This document shows positions 29,136 through 36,907 of a DNA stretch of 64,000 nucleotides, piece after piece (position 1 is the first letter of the stretch; every line of letters begins with the position of its first letter). The DNA is from a virus. Position numbers and translations under genes: made by a program. Below the pieces are notes generated by a model. The model saw only the letters and a list, made by a program, of their open reading frames with translations, was not told the origin of the DNA and ran no database searches. The stretch covers positions 1-64,000 of IMG/VR virus record IMGVR_UViG_3300021170_000011; one strand, written 5' to 3'.

Positions 29136-29477
29136 ATGCCGAAGGAACAGATCAACTTTCCGCAGTGGCGGAAGCATGGGCATGGGCTGCCGGGGACGTC
29201 CGGTTCTGATGAGGACGCGACGGCTGAGATCGACGACGTGTTGGTTGTGCGGTGGCACGACAACTCGTTGGTCGGGGGTTATGTGCAGATGGCGTTGGTG
29301 TCGCAGGAGCCGATGCCGTGGGCGGATTTTGAGGCGGCGGGTGTGGATGTGCATCCGGGTCCGGTGATGAACACGGAAACGGAACGGTTCATGCCGGTGT
29401 TGTCGCGGTCTGACATCAACCGTCTGATCAAGGTGTTGCGGCGGGCGCGGGACAGCGCATATGGACGTGACGAATAG
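29136..29477 (+). CDS. hypothetical protein, 113 aa
   Basis: I choose ATG 29136, with GGGAG at normal distance, over the earlier in-frame GTG/ATG at 29118. The protein is soluble and mixed alpha/beta, with EQINFPQWRKHGHG near the start and a basic helix (SDINRLIKVLRRARDSA) near the end. Family unknown. It closes the rightward block before the second tRNA cluster. Confidence 0.65.
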   Translation: MPKEQINFPQWRKHGHGLPGTSGSDEDATAEIDDVLVVRWHDNSLVGGYVQMALVSQEPMPWADFEAAGVDVHPGPVMNTETERFMPVLSRSDINRLIKVLRRARDSAYGRDE

Positions 29478-29488
29478 CACCGTACAGG

Positions 29489-29538
29489 GTTAGCATTGCG
29501 GTACCGGAAAGGACAGGGTTCGATCCCCTGCCGGGCGC
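29489..29538 (+). other. degenerate tRNA-like remnant
   Basis: A T-arm (CAGGG-TTCGATC-CCCTG) followed by CCGGGCGC, but no matching 5' acceptor strand and no anticodon loop of normal shape upstream. It probably represents a decayed tRNA at the edge of the second cluster. Confidence 0.35.
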
Positions 29539-29579
29539 CTCGGCTCCTGGTGGTGTACGGGATGCACGTTCCGGAGAAT

Positions 29580-29653
29580 GGGTCCGTAGCTCCAATTGGA
29601 AGAGCGGCTGTTTTGCAAACAGCAGGTTGTGGGTTCGAGTCCCACCGGTTCCA
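29580..29653 (+). tRNA. tRNA-Ala(TGC)
   Basis: Anticodon arm GCTGT-TTTGCAA-ACAGC, acceptor GGGTCCG/CGGTTCC with one T-T mismatch, A73. The acceptor carries G2-T71/G3-T70-region wobble near the alanine identity site. Confidence 0.92.
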
Positions 29654-29712
29654 CTGCCTGATAGGCGGTGTCTGGTACTTCACGGGCACATGCACCGTCT
29701 AGAGGGCAGCCA

Positions 29713-29786
29713 CGGCGTGTGGCCTAGTTGGTAAGGCACCTGATTTGGGATCAGGAGATGCGCAGGTTCGAGTCCTGCTACGCCGA
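29713..29786 (+). tRNA. tRNA-Pro(TGG)
   Basis: Anticodon arm CCTGA-TTTGGGA-TCAGG, acceptor CGGCGTG/TACGCCG, A73. Confidence 0.94.
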
Positions 29787-29790
29787 CGTT

Positions 29791-29875
29791 GGAGAGGTGG
29801 CAGAGCGGTAATGCGACGCGTTGCTAGCGCGATGCCCGGGGCAACCCGGCCGGGGTTCGATCCCTCGTCTCTCCG
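29791..29875 (+). tRNA. tRNA-Ser(GCT)
   Basis: Loop TTGCTAG in a CGCG stem, acceptor GGAGAGG/TCTCTCC, G73 and the long variable arm (GCCCGGGGCAACCCGGCC region) expected for serine. Confidence 0.93.
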
Positions 29876-29926
29876 CGTCCCCGCTGTGTGATCTTTTCTA
29901 GTCCTGGGAAACCCGCAGTGGGGCAT

Positions 29927-30007
29927 GGTAGGTACGCCAATGGTGGCAAACGCTCTCGAAAGGCGTGGCGGGTAACACCGTAGCGGGTTCGATTCCTGCA
30001 CCTACCG
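29927..30007 (+). tRNA. tRNA-Ser(CGA)
   Basis: Loop CTCGAAA, perfect acceptor GGTAGGT/ACCTACC, long variable arm, G73. Confidence 0.93.
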
Positions 30008-30019
30008 CTCGGTGTCGTT

Positions 30020-30102
30020 GGTAGGTCCGGCATTGGTGCGCTAAGCGGTCTTGAAAGCCGTGGCGTCTGACGGCGTTGGGGGTTCGAATCCCTCACCTAC
30101 CG
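30020..30102 (+). tRNA. tRNA-Ser(TGA)
   Basis: Loop CTTGAAA, acceptor identical to tRNA-Ser(CGA) (GGTAGGT/ACCTACC), long variable arm, G73. The pair probably arose by duplication. Confidence 0.93.
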
Positions 30103-30106
30103 CGAT

Positions 30107-30192
30107 GGAAGGTCCGACATTTGGCGTGTCAAGCGCGTTGGAAGCGCGTGCCGGTTTAACACCCGGGGTCGGTTCGAATCCGGCACCTTCCG
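30107..30192 (+). tRNA. tRNA-Ser(GGA)
   Basis: Loop TTGGAAG in a GCGCG/CGCGT stem, acceptor GGAAGGT/ACCTTCC, long variable arm, G73. Fourth serine isoacceptor; GCT, CGA, TGA and GGA together can read all serine codons. Confidence 0.93.
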
Positions 30193-30194
30193 CC

Positions 30195-30599
30195 CTACGG
30201 CAACCAGTCAAGCCCTACGTAGAACCGGATGGCGTTCATATCCCGCTTATCCAACCCAACATGCGGATCGGTACCTACGAACAGGGCACGGCGGCCGGTC
30301 GCATGGACCCGGTCGGCTAGGTCCGGCATCGCCTGCCCGTGGAACATGTCGTCCACCCACACCAGCGGCCGTGGCGCGCCGTACAGCGGCACCTGGTCCT
30401 TACTGACCACCGGCAGATCCGGCAGCCCCAGATCTGGGGACAGTTCAGTGTTGGCCTGGTAGCCCCATGACGTGGCCCATACGAGTTCGCAGGTGTCAGA
30501 CAGTTCCCGTAGCCACACGCCGTGTTCCGGGTTGAGTTCGAAATCTCCCCGGAACGGCAACAGGACACCGTCCACGTCTAACGCAATGACTGGTTTCAC
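30195..30599 (-). CDS. HAD-superfamily phosphatase (Swiss Army Knife RNA repair type)
   Basis: 134 residues; the catalytic motif ALDVDGVLLP (residues 6-15, D8 and D10), WATSW for motif II and PLVWVDD (acidic motif IV). The compact cap-less form matches HAD domains catalogued with RNA repair proteins, which remove terminal phosphates. It is leftward and ends two bases from the convergent tRNA-Ser gene. Given the ligases and kinase in the window, a 3'- or 2',3'-phosphate RNA substrate is plausible; nucleotide phosphatase activity is the alternative. Confidence 0.75.
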   Translation of the reverse strand: MKPVIALDVDGVLLPFRGDFELNPEHGVWLRELSDTCELVWATSWGYQANTELSPDLGLPDLPVVSKDQVPLYGAPRPLVWVDDMFHGQAMPDLADRVHATGRRALFVGTDPHVGLDKRDMNAIRFYVGLDWLP

Positions 30600-30635
30600 A
30601 GTTCCTCCGTCAATGGCCGCCGTGGGCTGCCCCTG

Positions 30636-30833
30636 CTAGAGGCGGTAGCCGGGTGAGGTGGTGCGTGCGGCGTTTTCGAACGTGTCCAGCCGCCGCCGCA
30701 GTTCCCGGCATTCCTGGTACAGCCGGTGGAGTTCCCGTACAAGCGCCCGCATCGCCTCAACCGACATGTACATGCCCGGCTGCGCATTCTCCAACGCCGC
30801 CAGCAACGCCGGGAATTCGTCTTGGTTATCCAT
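30636..30833 (-). CDS. small coiled-coil protein, 65 aa
   Basis: A Leu/Glu/Arg-rich heptad pattern (VEAMRALVRELHRLYQECRELRRRLDTFENA, residues 25-55) predicts a coiled coil. No family recognised. The start has only a weak TTAGGG upstream. It lies between the HAD gene and the divergent MuF gene; a longer frame in another phase on the same strand is less protein-like. Confidence 0.5.
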   Translation of the reverse strand: MDNQDEFPALLAALENAQPGMYMSVEAMRALVRELHRLYQECRELRRRLDTFENAARTTSPGYRL

Positions 30834-30857
30834 GCCCTAATCGTAGGAGGTTGGTTC

Positions 30858-32345
30858 ATGGCTGATCAGCCAGACGTCAAAGACGGCGTGATGATTGCCC
30901 TGTATCCGTCGGCCACCGACACGGCCCGCTATGTCCTGATCGATGGGACACCGGCGGACGAGATGCACGTGACGATGGTGTACCTGGGGCACACGGACGA
31001 GGTCGATGCGGACGCGGTGAAACGTGCCGTCGGCGCGTTGGCGCCGCGTCCGGCGTTCACCGCCAACGTGTCCGGTCATGCCCGGTTCACCGGTGATGAA
31101 CAGGACGTGATCGTTGCGTTGATCGACGCCCCGGAGATTGAGCAGCTACGGCGGGACCTGATCGACGTGCTAGCCATCGAGGACATCGGCAACGCCTCCG
31201 ACCACGGGTACACGCCGCATATGACGTTGATGTACGTCAACCCCGACGATCCGGCGCCGTTCCGGCGGCTGGACACCGACCCCATCGGGTTCGACACCGT
31301 GTGGGTGGTGTATGGGGAGGAGCGGACGGCGTTTCCGCTGTCAGACGACACTGCCGAATCCATCCGCCCGTACGCCCGCACCGCCTACGCGCAGGGCTGG
31401 GCCGCATCGGGCGGCCCGATGACTGATGAGGTCCGGGCGGGGTGTATCGCGGTCATGGACCTGTGTGTGGAACACGCCCACGAACCGGATGTCCTGGAGG
31501 TCGCGCTTCACCTGGGGCATTTGGAGGGTGTGTGGGCGCAGGTGTTCGCACGCCGGGAGGCCCTGTACAGGGCGCATATTCATGCGGTGTTGAAGGCGTG
31601 GCGGGCTGCGTTGGACGGCGTGGACGTCGCCGGGGCCGTCCAGATCTTCCGCCAACAGGTCGGCCTGTCTGAGGCGGTGGACCGGGAGGCGCTGCGTCGC
31701 ATGAAGGAGGCGGCTAGAAACGCCGCTGTGCGCCTGTTGCAGTGGGTCCCGGGTAAGGCGGCGTGGCAGGGGCTGCGGGACGCTATGCGGGCTGTGGTGA
31801 CGTCTGGGCGGGCTGAGGGGTATGCGTCGGCGTTGGCGGTTGCGGCGTCGAAACAGCAGATGATCGGCTTCGACTTCGACATTGCGTTCCAACACGCCTA
31901 TGACGCCATGGAGAACCTGGGTGATGCGTGGGCGGCGGCTGATCCGTGGTTGGAGCGGATGGTGGGGCGGGCGGCGGACGAGTTCGGCCGGACACTAGGG
32001 GATCTCGCATCACAGGGCGCCGACTATGAACAGATGGTCGCGGCCGGGCTGGACGTGTTGCAGGACACCACGGCGGACAGGGACATTGTCGGGTTCATTG
32101 TGGACTGGGCGGCGTCTACCGGCATGTCTAGGGGCGCGTTGGACCTGTATGCGTCTGAGGGTGTGCAGCAGGTGTCTTGGCTGACCGCCGGTGACGGCCG
32201 TGTGTGTCCTGTGTGTGAGACCAACGGGCAGGAATCGCCGTTCCTGATCACCGACTTCCCGACGATGCCCGCGCATCCGCTGTGCCGGTGTGTGGCGTCA
32301 GCGGAGTTCACTCTTTCCCCCGACTACGGGGGTTTCTTCACGTAG
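30858..32345 (+). CDS. 2H phosphoesterase fused to MuF-like minor head protein
   Basis: 495 residues. Residues 1-165 form a 2H phosphoesterase: HVTMVYLG (H37, T39) and HMTLMYV (H121, T123) are the paired H-x-T motifs, 84 residues apart as in 2'-5' RNA ligase/cyclic phosphodiesterases. Residues 330-495 are MuF-like, ending with GDGRVCPVCETNGQ...MPAHPLCRC, the Cys motif of head morphogenesis proteins next to the portal. A long helical linker joins them. MuF proteins are packaged in the head and can be injected, so the enzyme may enter the cell with the DNA; that is inference. GGAGG precedes ATG 30858. Confidence 0.85.
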   Translation: MADQPDVKDGVMIALYPSATDTARYVLIDGTPADEMHVTMVYLGHTDEVDADAVKRAVGALAPRPAFTANVSGHARFTGDEQDVIVALIDAPEIEQLRRDLIDVLAIEDIGNASDHGYTPHMTLMYVNPDDPAPFRRLDTDPIGFDTVWVVYGEERTAFPLSDDTAESIRPYARTAYAQGWAASGGPMTDEVRAGCIAVMDLCVEHAHEPDVLEVALHLGHLEGVWAQVFARREALYRAHIHAVLKAWRAALDGVDVAGAVQIFRQQVGLSEAVDREALRRMKEAARNAAVRLLQWVPGKAAWQGLRDAMRAVVTSGRAEGYASALAVAASKQQMIGFDFDIAFQHAYDAMENLGDAWAAADPWLERMVGRAADEFGRTLGDLASQGADYEQMVAAGLDVLQDTTADRDIVGFIVDWAASTGMSRGALDLYASEGVQQVSWLTAGDGRVCPVCETNGQESPFLITDFPTMPAHPLCRCVASAEFTLSPDYGGFFT

Positions 32346-32354
32346 GAGCGGTTT

Positions 32355-32675
32355 ATGCCTGCCCCATTGTTCACGCCGTCCACGGACGGCGACACCACGG
32401 CCGTGGTTGCGTCCGGCACCACCGGCAACACGTTGATCAAGACGGGTCCTGGCACGTTAGGCCGTGTCCTGGTGACGTCCGCGAACGGCGCGGCAGCGAT
32501 CAACATCTATGACGCGAACAGCCCGGCGTCCGGCGCGGCCACCGGAACGATCATCGGGGTGGTTCCGGCGTCGGCGACTGTCGGCAGCGTTTACACGCTG
32601 GGGATGCCGTTTGAGGCCGGGTGTTTGGTTGTTGGTGCCGCCACCAACGGCGCGTTGACTATCAGTTTCCATTAG
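32355..32675 (+). CDS. probable capsid-associated/decoration protein, 106 aa
   Basis: Gly/Ala/Thr-rich beta protein (VVASGTTGNTLIKTGPGTLGRVLVTSANGAAAINIYD...) with the pattern of small Ig- or fibre-head-like modules found among head genes. Position between MuF and the protease-scaffold supports a head role. Ten-base gaps on both sides indicate one operon. No specific family recognised. Confidence 0.65.
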   Translation: MPAPLFTPSTDGDTTAVVASGTTGNTLIKTGPGTLGRVLVTSANGAAAINIYDANSPASGAATGTIIGVVPASATVGSVYTLGMPFEAGCLVVGAATNGALTISFH

Positions 32676-32684
32676 GAGTCCACA

Positions 32685-34760
32685 GTGGGTGCTCTCGCCA
32701 CTATCAGCGGCGTGGCGTTGGTGCCGGGGCTTTCCCGCAACAACCGCCTGTACACGCCGGAGATCATCGGTAAGGCCGCTAAGCGGATGCAGGAACGGCT
32801 GTCCGACCCGAACGGGCTGCCGATTGTGATGCGGACCCATCATGAGGCCGGGGACGATTCGGCGCGGATCGTGGGCCGGGTGACGTCGGTGAAGGTCGAT
32901 AACGATTCGGCGTTGCGGTATGACGCGGAACTGTTCGACACCAGCCACGGCCGCACTATCGCGTCGTTGGTGAAACCAGGCGGTAAGCAGGCACCGGCGC
33001 TGCGGTCGGTGTCGATCCACGGGTACTGGATGGGGGATCCGCGCAGCGTCACGTATCAGGGGGAGCATGCGACGACTGCCGACGATTTGGAGATTGACGC
33101 GATCGATTTCACGGCGTCGCCGGGGGTTGATCGGGCGTTGATCGACGCCGGTGGTAAGGCGCGGGAGTCGGTAGACGGTTTGCGGCGGGTACCGATCAGC
33201 GAATCCATGGAAGCCACTATCACCGTGGTTGAGGAAGGTTCGGGTTGGGCTGATATCGGCCACACGGTGAAGGAAGGTGGTGTTTCTATGGCGTCGGAAA
33301 AGGAATTGCCGGACCGCTGGTGGATTTATGAGGCGAAGTATTCCGCCGACGATATGAAGTCGCTGTTGGCTAAGGGCCATGCGATGAAGAACGCGTCGGG
33401 GGAACCGTCGTACCCTATTGCGGATGTCTCGGACCTGAAGAAGGCTATTCGGGCGGTTGGCCGGGGTAAGGCTAGCCACGACGCGGTCCGTAAGCACATC
33501 ATGAAGCGTGCAAAAGCTCTTGGTCAGGCAGCGTTGATCCCCGACAACTGGAATGCGGATGGTTCGATGAAAGAACATGAGGTCCGCATGGGCGACATCA
33601 CCGAATACTTCGGTGGCGACGGCGGAGAGGCGTCGGGGTTCTGCCTGGACGCGTACAGCGGCCCCCTGTCGGTGTCTATCCGGGGTTGTGTGTCGCCGGA
33701 CCAGTTGCGGGCGGCGGCGCAGGCAGCGGCTAAGGCGGCTATGGACGCTATCAACGTGATGGACCCGGACAACGACGCCGACATTGATGTGATGGGCGAG
33801 GCGGGTGGGTCCAGCGCTGATGACGACATGACGGACGTGTATGGGGAGTCGTTTGCTACGGGCGGCCGGGTGCGGGGTCCGAGGGACGACCGGAACACCA
33901 TCACGATCAATGTGAAGCCGGTGATGAACGAGGAGTCGTTCGATTTGATCCGGAAGCAGATGGAGCAGTTGACGGCCCGGTTTGGGATCCCGGCGCCTGC
34001 GGAGACGGCGGCGGCCGGTGATGCGGTTGCGGAGATGACGTTGCCGCCCGACGACCACGGCCACACCCACGACGGGGCCGACCCGCACACCCATTCCCAC
34101 ACGCACATTCACGAGTCGGAGGGTGACGGGCCGCAGTACAGCCACGGTCACACCCACACGCATGTGCATTCCAGTGGTGACGGCCCGGCGCATGAGCATG
34201 GCCACAACCACATCCACGTGACTTCTCCGGCGGCGACGGCGGAGACGGTTGAACAGGTTGACAACACTTTGGAGGAGTCCGCTGTGAGCGAGACCGAGAA
34301 CACGACGGCCGCTGAGGCGGCTCCCACGAACCGCGCGTTCAGCGCCGAGGACATGAAGCTCCTCGGGGAGACCATCGGGGGTGTGATGGCTGAGGCCATC
34401 CGCGCTCTTGGTGAGACGCGGGAACCGAAGCACGCTGCTACCACGCAGGAGACGGCCGAGCCGGTTGTCCCTGTCCAGGCTGCCGAGAACGCCGCTAAGG
34501 CTGGCGTTGAGGAGAAGGCGCCGGTGGACATGGACACGTTGAAGGAGTCTTTGGCACGGGAGCTGCGGAAGGAACTGCGCGACGAGTTGCGTGGCGAGTT
34601 CCTGAAGGAGAACGGGCTGCCGCCGCGTCGGGGCTACCGCCTGTCGGAAAACGACGAGGAGACGGTGGAGCTGACGGACGCGGAGCTGTTCGACAAGCAC
34701 CGCGTTGACATGCTGCTGGGGATGTACGCGAAGGCCCCGGCGCCGGGCACGGCAGCCTAA
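32685..34760 (+). CDS. capsid maturation protease with C-terminal scaffold
   Basis: 691 residues, GTG start. The N-terminal 170 residues (SRNNRLYTPEIIGKAAKRMQ..., SVSIHGYWMG, DFTASPGVDRA) resemble the prohead protease fold that processes capsid proteins. Residues 200-290 hold a KASHDAVRKHIMKRAKALG helical module. Residues 460-515 are extremely His-rich (HGHTHDGADPHTHSHTHIH and similar), followed by a Glu/Ala-rich coiled-coil scaffold up to the C-terminus. Fusion of protease and scaffold is common in phages. Internal start sites may yield separate products. Confidence 0.8.
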   Translation: MGALATISGVALVPGLSRNNRLYTPEIIGKAAKRMQERLSDPNGLPIVMRTHHEAGDDSARIVGRVTSVKVDNDSALRYDAELFDTSHGRTIASLVKPGGKQAPALRSVSIHGYWMGDPRSVTYQGEHATTADDLEIDAIDFTASPGVDRALIDAGGKARESVDGLRRVPISESMEATITVVEEGSGWADIGHTVKEGGVSMASEKELPDRWWIYEAKYSADDMKSLLAKGHAMKNASGEPSYPIADVSDLKKAIRAVGRGKASHDAVRKHIMKRAKALGQAALIPDNWNADGSMKEHEVRMGDITEYFGGDGGEASGFCLDAYSGPLSVSIRGCVSPDQLRAAAQAAAKAAMDAINVMDPDNDADIDVMGEAGGSSADDDMTDVYGESFATGGRVRGPRDDRNTITINVKPVMNEESFDLIRKQMEQLTARFGIPAPAETAAAGDAVAEMTLPPDDHGHTHDGADPHTHSHTHIHESEGDGPQYSHGHTHTHVHSSGDGPAHEHGHNHIHVTSPAATAETVEQVDNTLEESAVSETENTTAAEAAPTNRAFSAEDMKLLGETIGGVMAEAIRALGETREPKHAATTQETAEPVVPVQAAENAAKAGVEEKAPVDMDTLKESLARELRKELRDELRGEFLKENGLPPRRGYRLSENDEETVELTDAELFDKHRVDMLLGMYAKAPAPGTAA
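34284..34760 (+). CDS. putative nested scaffold protein from an internal start
   Basis: Within the protease-scaffold frame, GTG 34284 (residue 534) is preceded by GGAGGAG at eight bases, a better ribosome binding site than that of many genes here. It would yield a 158-residue helical scaffold (SETENTTAAEAAPTNRAFSAEDMKLL...). The arrangement parallels lambda C/Nu3, where an internal start produces the scaffold. Expression is inferred from sequence only. Confidence 0.5.
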   Translation: MSETENTTAAEAAPTNRAFSAEDMKLLGETIGGVMAEAIRALGETREPKHAATTQETAEPVVPVQAAENAAKAGVEEKAPVDMDTLKESLARELRKELRDELRGEFLKENGLPPRRGYRLSENDEETVELTDAELFDKHRVDMLLGMYAKAPAPGTAA

Positions 34761-34794
34761 CCCGAACATAGCCATAGAAAGGGCCGAATAAGAT

Positions 34795-36180
34795 ATGTCG
34801 AGCATGACCCTGTTGGAAGAGGCGGTGACGACCGCTGGTACGGTCACGCCCCTCATCCCGAAGGCGATTGACCCCGTCCTTCTCGAATACCAGCGCCGGT
34901 ACTCGCCGATGCTGGCAGCGATTCCCACGAAGCAGTGGAATTCCACGCAGTACTTCTTCAACCGTCGTGTGAACCGGCCGGACTCCGGTGCGGTTATCGA
35001 CGGTGGCGCCCGGCCGATCAGCAACTCCACGTACGAGCAGTCGGTGTACAACATCCGTCTGTTCCAGGCGGTTGGTTCGGTCACCGGCTTCGCGCAGACC
35101 GTTACCCGCGACATTGTGGGTGACCTGCGGCAGTTGGAGTTGGACGGGACTGTCCAGTCCATGCTGTGGACTGTGGAGAACTCGTTCATCTGGGGCAACG
35201 ACCCGGCGACGACCAACGGTGTGCAGCCGATGTGCTCCGGGCTGGACTACCTGGTGTCGAACTACACCGCCGGTACCGGCTCGAACGCGTTCGTGAACGC
35301 GCAGGACGTCAACGGCAGCATCACGCTGGCGAAGTTGGACGAGCTGATTGACCTGGTGGAGTCGAACGCGGCTATGCCGATCGACGGTTCGCCGTGGATG
35401 TTCCTGATGTCCGGGCGCATGGTGTCGGCTGTGTCGCAGTTGTTCGTGAACCAGCAGCGTTTCATGGCGCCGACCACGAACCTCGGCGGCGGTCTGAACG
35501 TGCCGTCGTACCGTGGTGTTCCGATGGTGAAGTCTTCGTTCCTGTCGCCGCGTTCGTTCCAGATGGGCGCTGTGACCACGGGGACGGCGACCACTGGCGG
35601 CACGCTGGCGGCGACGACGTACTACTACCAGGTGTCGGCGGTTGTGGCGCGGTTTGGTGAGATCGCCGCCTCGACGGAGGTTTCGCAGACCACGACGGGT
35701 TCCACGAGCACGGTGACGTTGTCGTTCGCTACCCCGACGGGGTTGCCGGACAACGCGGCGCCGATCCTGTACAAGGTGTACCGCTCGACCGCTACCACCA
35801 CGGAGACGCTGGTGGGTGTGGTGGACGCGTTCGACACCACGGGTGTTGCGGTGACGTCGATCACGGACACCGGGACCAACCTGCTGACGAACTCGGCGGG
35901 CAACACGGGCCCGGCGGCGTATGTCGGTACGAACGCGGGTGCTAAGCCGCGTCCGGTTCCGGCGGCGAACACGTTCAACGCGTACGAGGACATCTACCTG
36001 TTGTCGATGGACCCGAACTTCCTGGTTCGTCCGTACACCCGCAACATGCAGATCCTGCCGTTGGCGCCGACGGTGACGGCGCCGGACACGCTGCCGTTCG
36101 CTGTTCTGACGGACACGACGTTGGCGTTGCGTGCGCCGAAGTACGCGGGCCGTTTGTCTCGGGTGGTTGCGAACATCTGA
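34795..36180 (+). CDS. major capsid protein
   Basis: 461 residues directly after the scaffold. The N-terminal arm and E-loop region (LLEYQRRYSPMLAAIPTKQWNSTQYFFNRRV), a spine helix (LAKLDELIDLVESNAAM) and the closing P-domain (AYEDIYLLSMDPNFLVRPYTRNMQILPLAPT...ALRAPKYAGRLSRVVANI) fit the HK97 fold. Residues about 260-380 form an inserted fibronectin/Ig-like domain (TYYYQVSAVVARFGEIAASTEVSQTT...ILYKVYRST) that would project from the capsid surface. The family call rests on position and overall pattern. Confidence 0.85.
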   Translation: MSSMTLLEEAVTTAGTVTPLIPKAIDPVLLEYQRRYSPMLAAIPTKQWNSTQYFFNRRVNRPDSGAVIDGGARPISNSTYEQSVYNIRLFQAVGSVTGFAQTVTRDIVGDLRQLELDGTVQSMLWTVENSFIWGNDPATTNGVQPMCSGLDYLVSNYTAGTGSNAFVNAQDVNGSITLAKLDELIDLVESNAAMPIDGSPWMFLMSGRMVSAVSQLFVNQQRFMAPTTNLGGGLNVPSYRGVPMVKSSFLSPRSFQMGAVTTGTATTGGTLAATTYYYQVSAVVARFGEIAASTEVSQTTTGSTSTVTLSFATPTGLPDNAAPILYKVYRSTATTTETLVGVVDAFDTTGVAVTSITDTGTNLLTNSAGNTGPAAYVGTNAGAKPRPVPAANTFNAYEDIYLLSMDPNFLVRPYTRNMQILPLAPTVTAPDTLPFAVLTDTTLALRAPKYAGRLSRVVANI

Positions 36181-36188
36181 TTCGTTCT

Positions 36189-36219
36189 ACCGGCCGCCGG
36201 GGTCCATTCGGCGGCCGGT
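36189..36219 (+). terminator. terminator after the capsid gene
   Basis: ACCGGCCGCC/GGCGGCCGGT, a 10-bp hairpin nine bases after the capsid stop; no T tract. Confidence 0.7.
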
Positions 36220-36231
36220 AGTGTGGTGACG

Positions 36232-36399
36232 ATGGCTACCTGTGGATCTTGCAGCGGTAAAGGTAAGCACCCGTGCGAACACGGGGAGACTGATAGTCAC
36301 CCCAACGGGACACAGCACGGTGTTCCGGTGTGGTGTTACGGGTGGTCGGTGTGTGCGTCGTGTCAGGGGACGGGTGAGACGCCACCCCCGAAGCAGTGA
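36232..36399 (+). CDS. small DnaJ-type zinc-finger protein, 55 aa
   Basis: Begins MATCGSCSGKGKHPC and has a second CASCQGTGETPPP, two CxxCxGxG-like repeats as in the DnaJ zinc domain. ATG lies 13 bases after the capsid terminator; a purine-rich site is weak (GGTGACG). It probably binds zinc and perhaps unfolded peptide or nucleic acid. Such tiny finger proteins are frequent in actinophages. Confidence 0.65.
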   Translation: MATCGSCSGKGKHPCEHGETDSHPNGTQHGVPVWCYGWSVCASCQGTGETPPPKQ

Positions 36400-36405
36400 G
36401 TGATC

Positions 36406-36434
36406 AACCCCCCGGTCTAGTTGGCCGGGGGGTT
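36406..36434. terminator. bidirectional terminator
   Basis: AACCCCCCGG/CCGGGGGGTT followed by TTGTTTG; separates the rightward head genes from the leftward accessory operon ending at 36452. Confidence 0.82.
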
Positions 36435-36451
36435 GTTTGTGCAGTGTGGGG

Positions 36452-36685
36452 TTACGCGGCGGGCAACATCACGACGGCCGAGATGCCTTTCGCGCGGTAT
36501 GCGGTGTAGTGGACTTTGCCGAAAATTTCACGGCCGCCATTCGGCAGTTCGTTCTGTTCGAACAACGCCGTCATGACGTCGGTGACGTGGGCGTACTCGG
36601 TTTCGCCGTCCCGGCGGACCGGTGCGACCACCTGTGCGTTCATGTCCTCGTCGAGCAGGCGGTTGATGAGTTCGCGGACGGTCAT
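36452..36685 (-). CDS. hypothetical protein, 77 aa
   Basis: ATG 36685 has GGAGGAG five bases upstream and overlaps the stop of the gene before it (ATGA). The protein begins MTVRELINRLLDEDMNAQVVAPV, a pattern seen in small phage/bacterial proteins with an N-terminal helix that sets degree of occupancy in enzyme regulators, but I cannot assign a role. Last gene of the leftward operon. Confidence 0.65.
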   Translation of the reverse strand: MTVRELINRLLDEDMNAQVVAPVRRDGETEYAHVTDVMTALFEQNELPNGGREIFGKVHYTAYRAKGISAVVMLPAA

Positions 36686-36903
36686 GGCTCCTCCGTGGCG
36701 TTCCAGTGTTCGGCTAGCCATGCGAGCATGGCGGGGATGCGGTCGTTGTCGTAGAACGGGTCCTCGTCGGTGCAGCGGATCCGGTCGGCGAGGTCGGGGC
36801 GGAGTAGAACGAGGACGTTGAACATGAACTGTCCCTGACGCTGTTCGGGTGGCCGGTTGGCGTTCATCTGACTGAGTGTCAGGTAGGTTTCGTAGCTGAC
36901 CAT
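36682..36903 (-). CDS. hypothetical protein, 73 aa
   Basis: Helical, aromatic-rich (MVSYETYLTLSQMNANRPPEQRQGQFMFNVLVLLRPDLADRI). The N-terminal MVSYETYL/NANRPPEQRQGQ resembles small actinophage proteins of unknown role. It overlaps its downstream neighbour by four bases and begins four bases after the upstream stop, so it is part of a coupled set. Confidence 0.62.
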   Translation of the reverse strand: MVSYETYLTLSQMNANRPPEQRQGQFMFNVLVLLRPDLADRIRCTDEDPFYDNDRIPAMLAWLAEHWNATEEP

Positions 36904-36907
36904 CAGG

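Noticed and set aside
32457-35216. 919-residue minus-strand frame across the scaffold and capsid genes
   Set aside because: Codon-bias shadow of convincing plus-strand structural genes; no start site signal or known domain.
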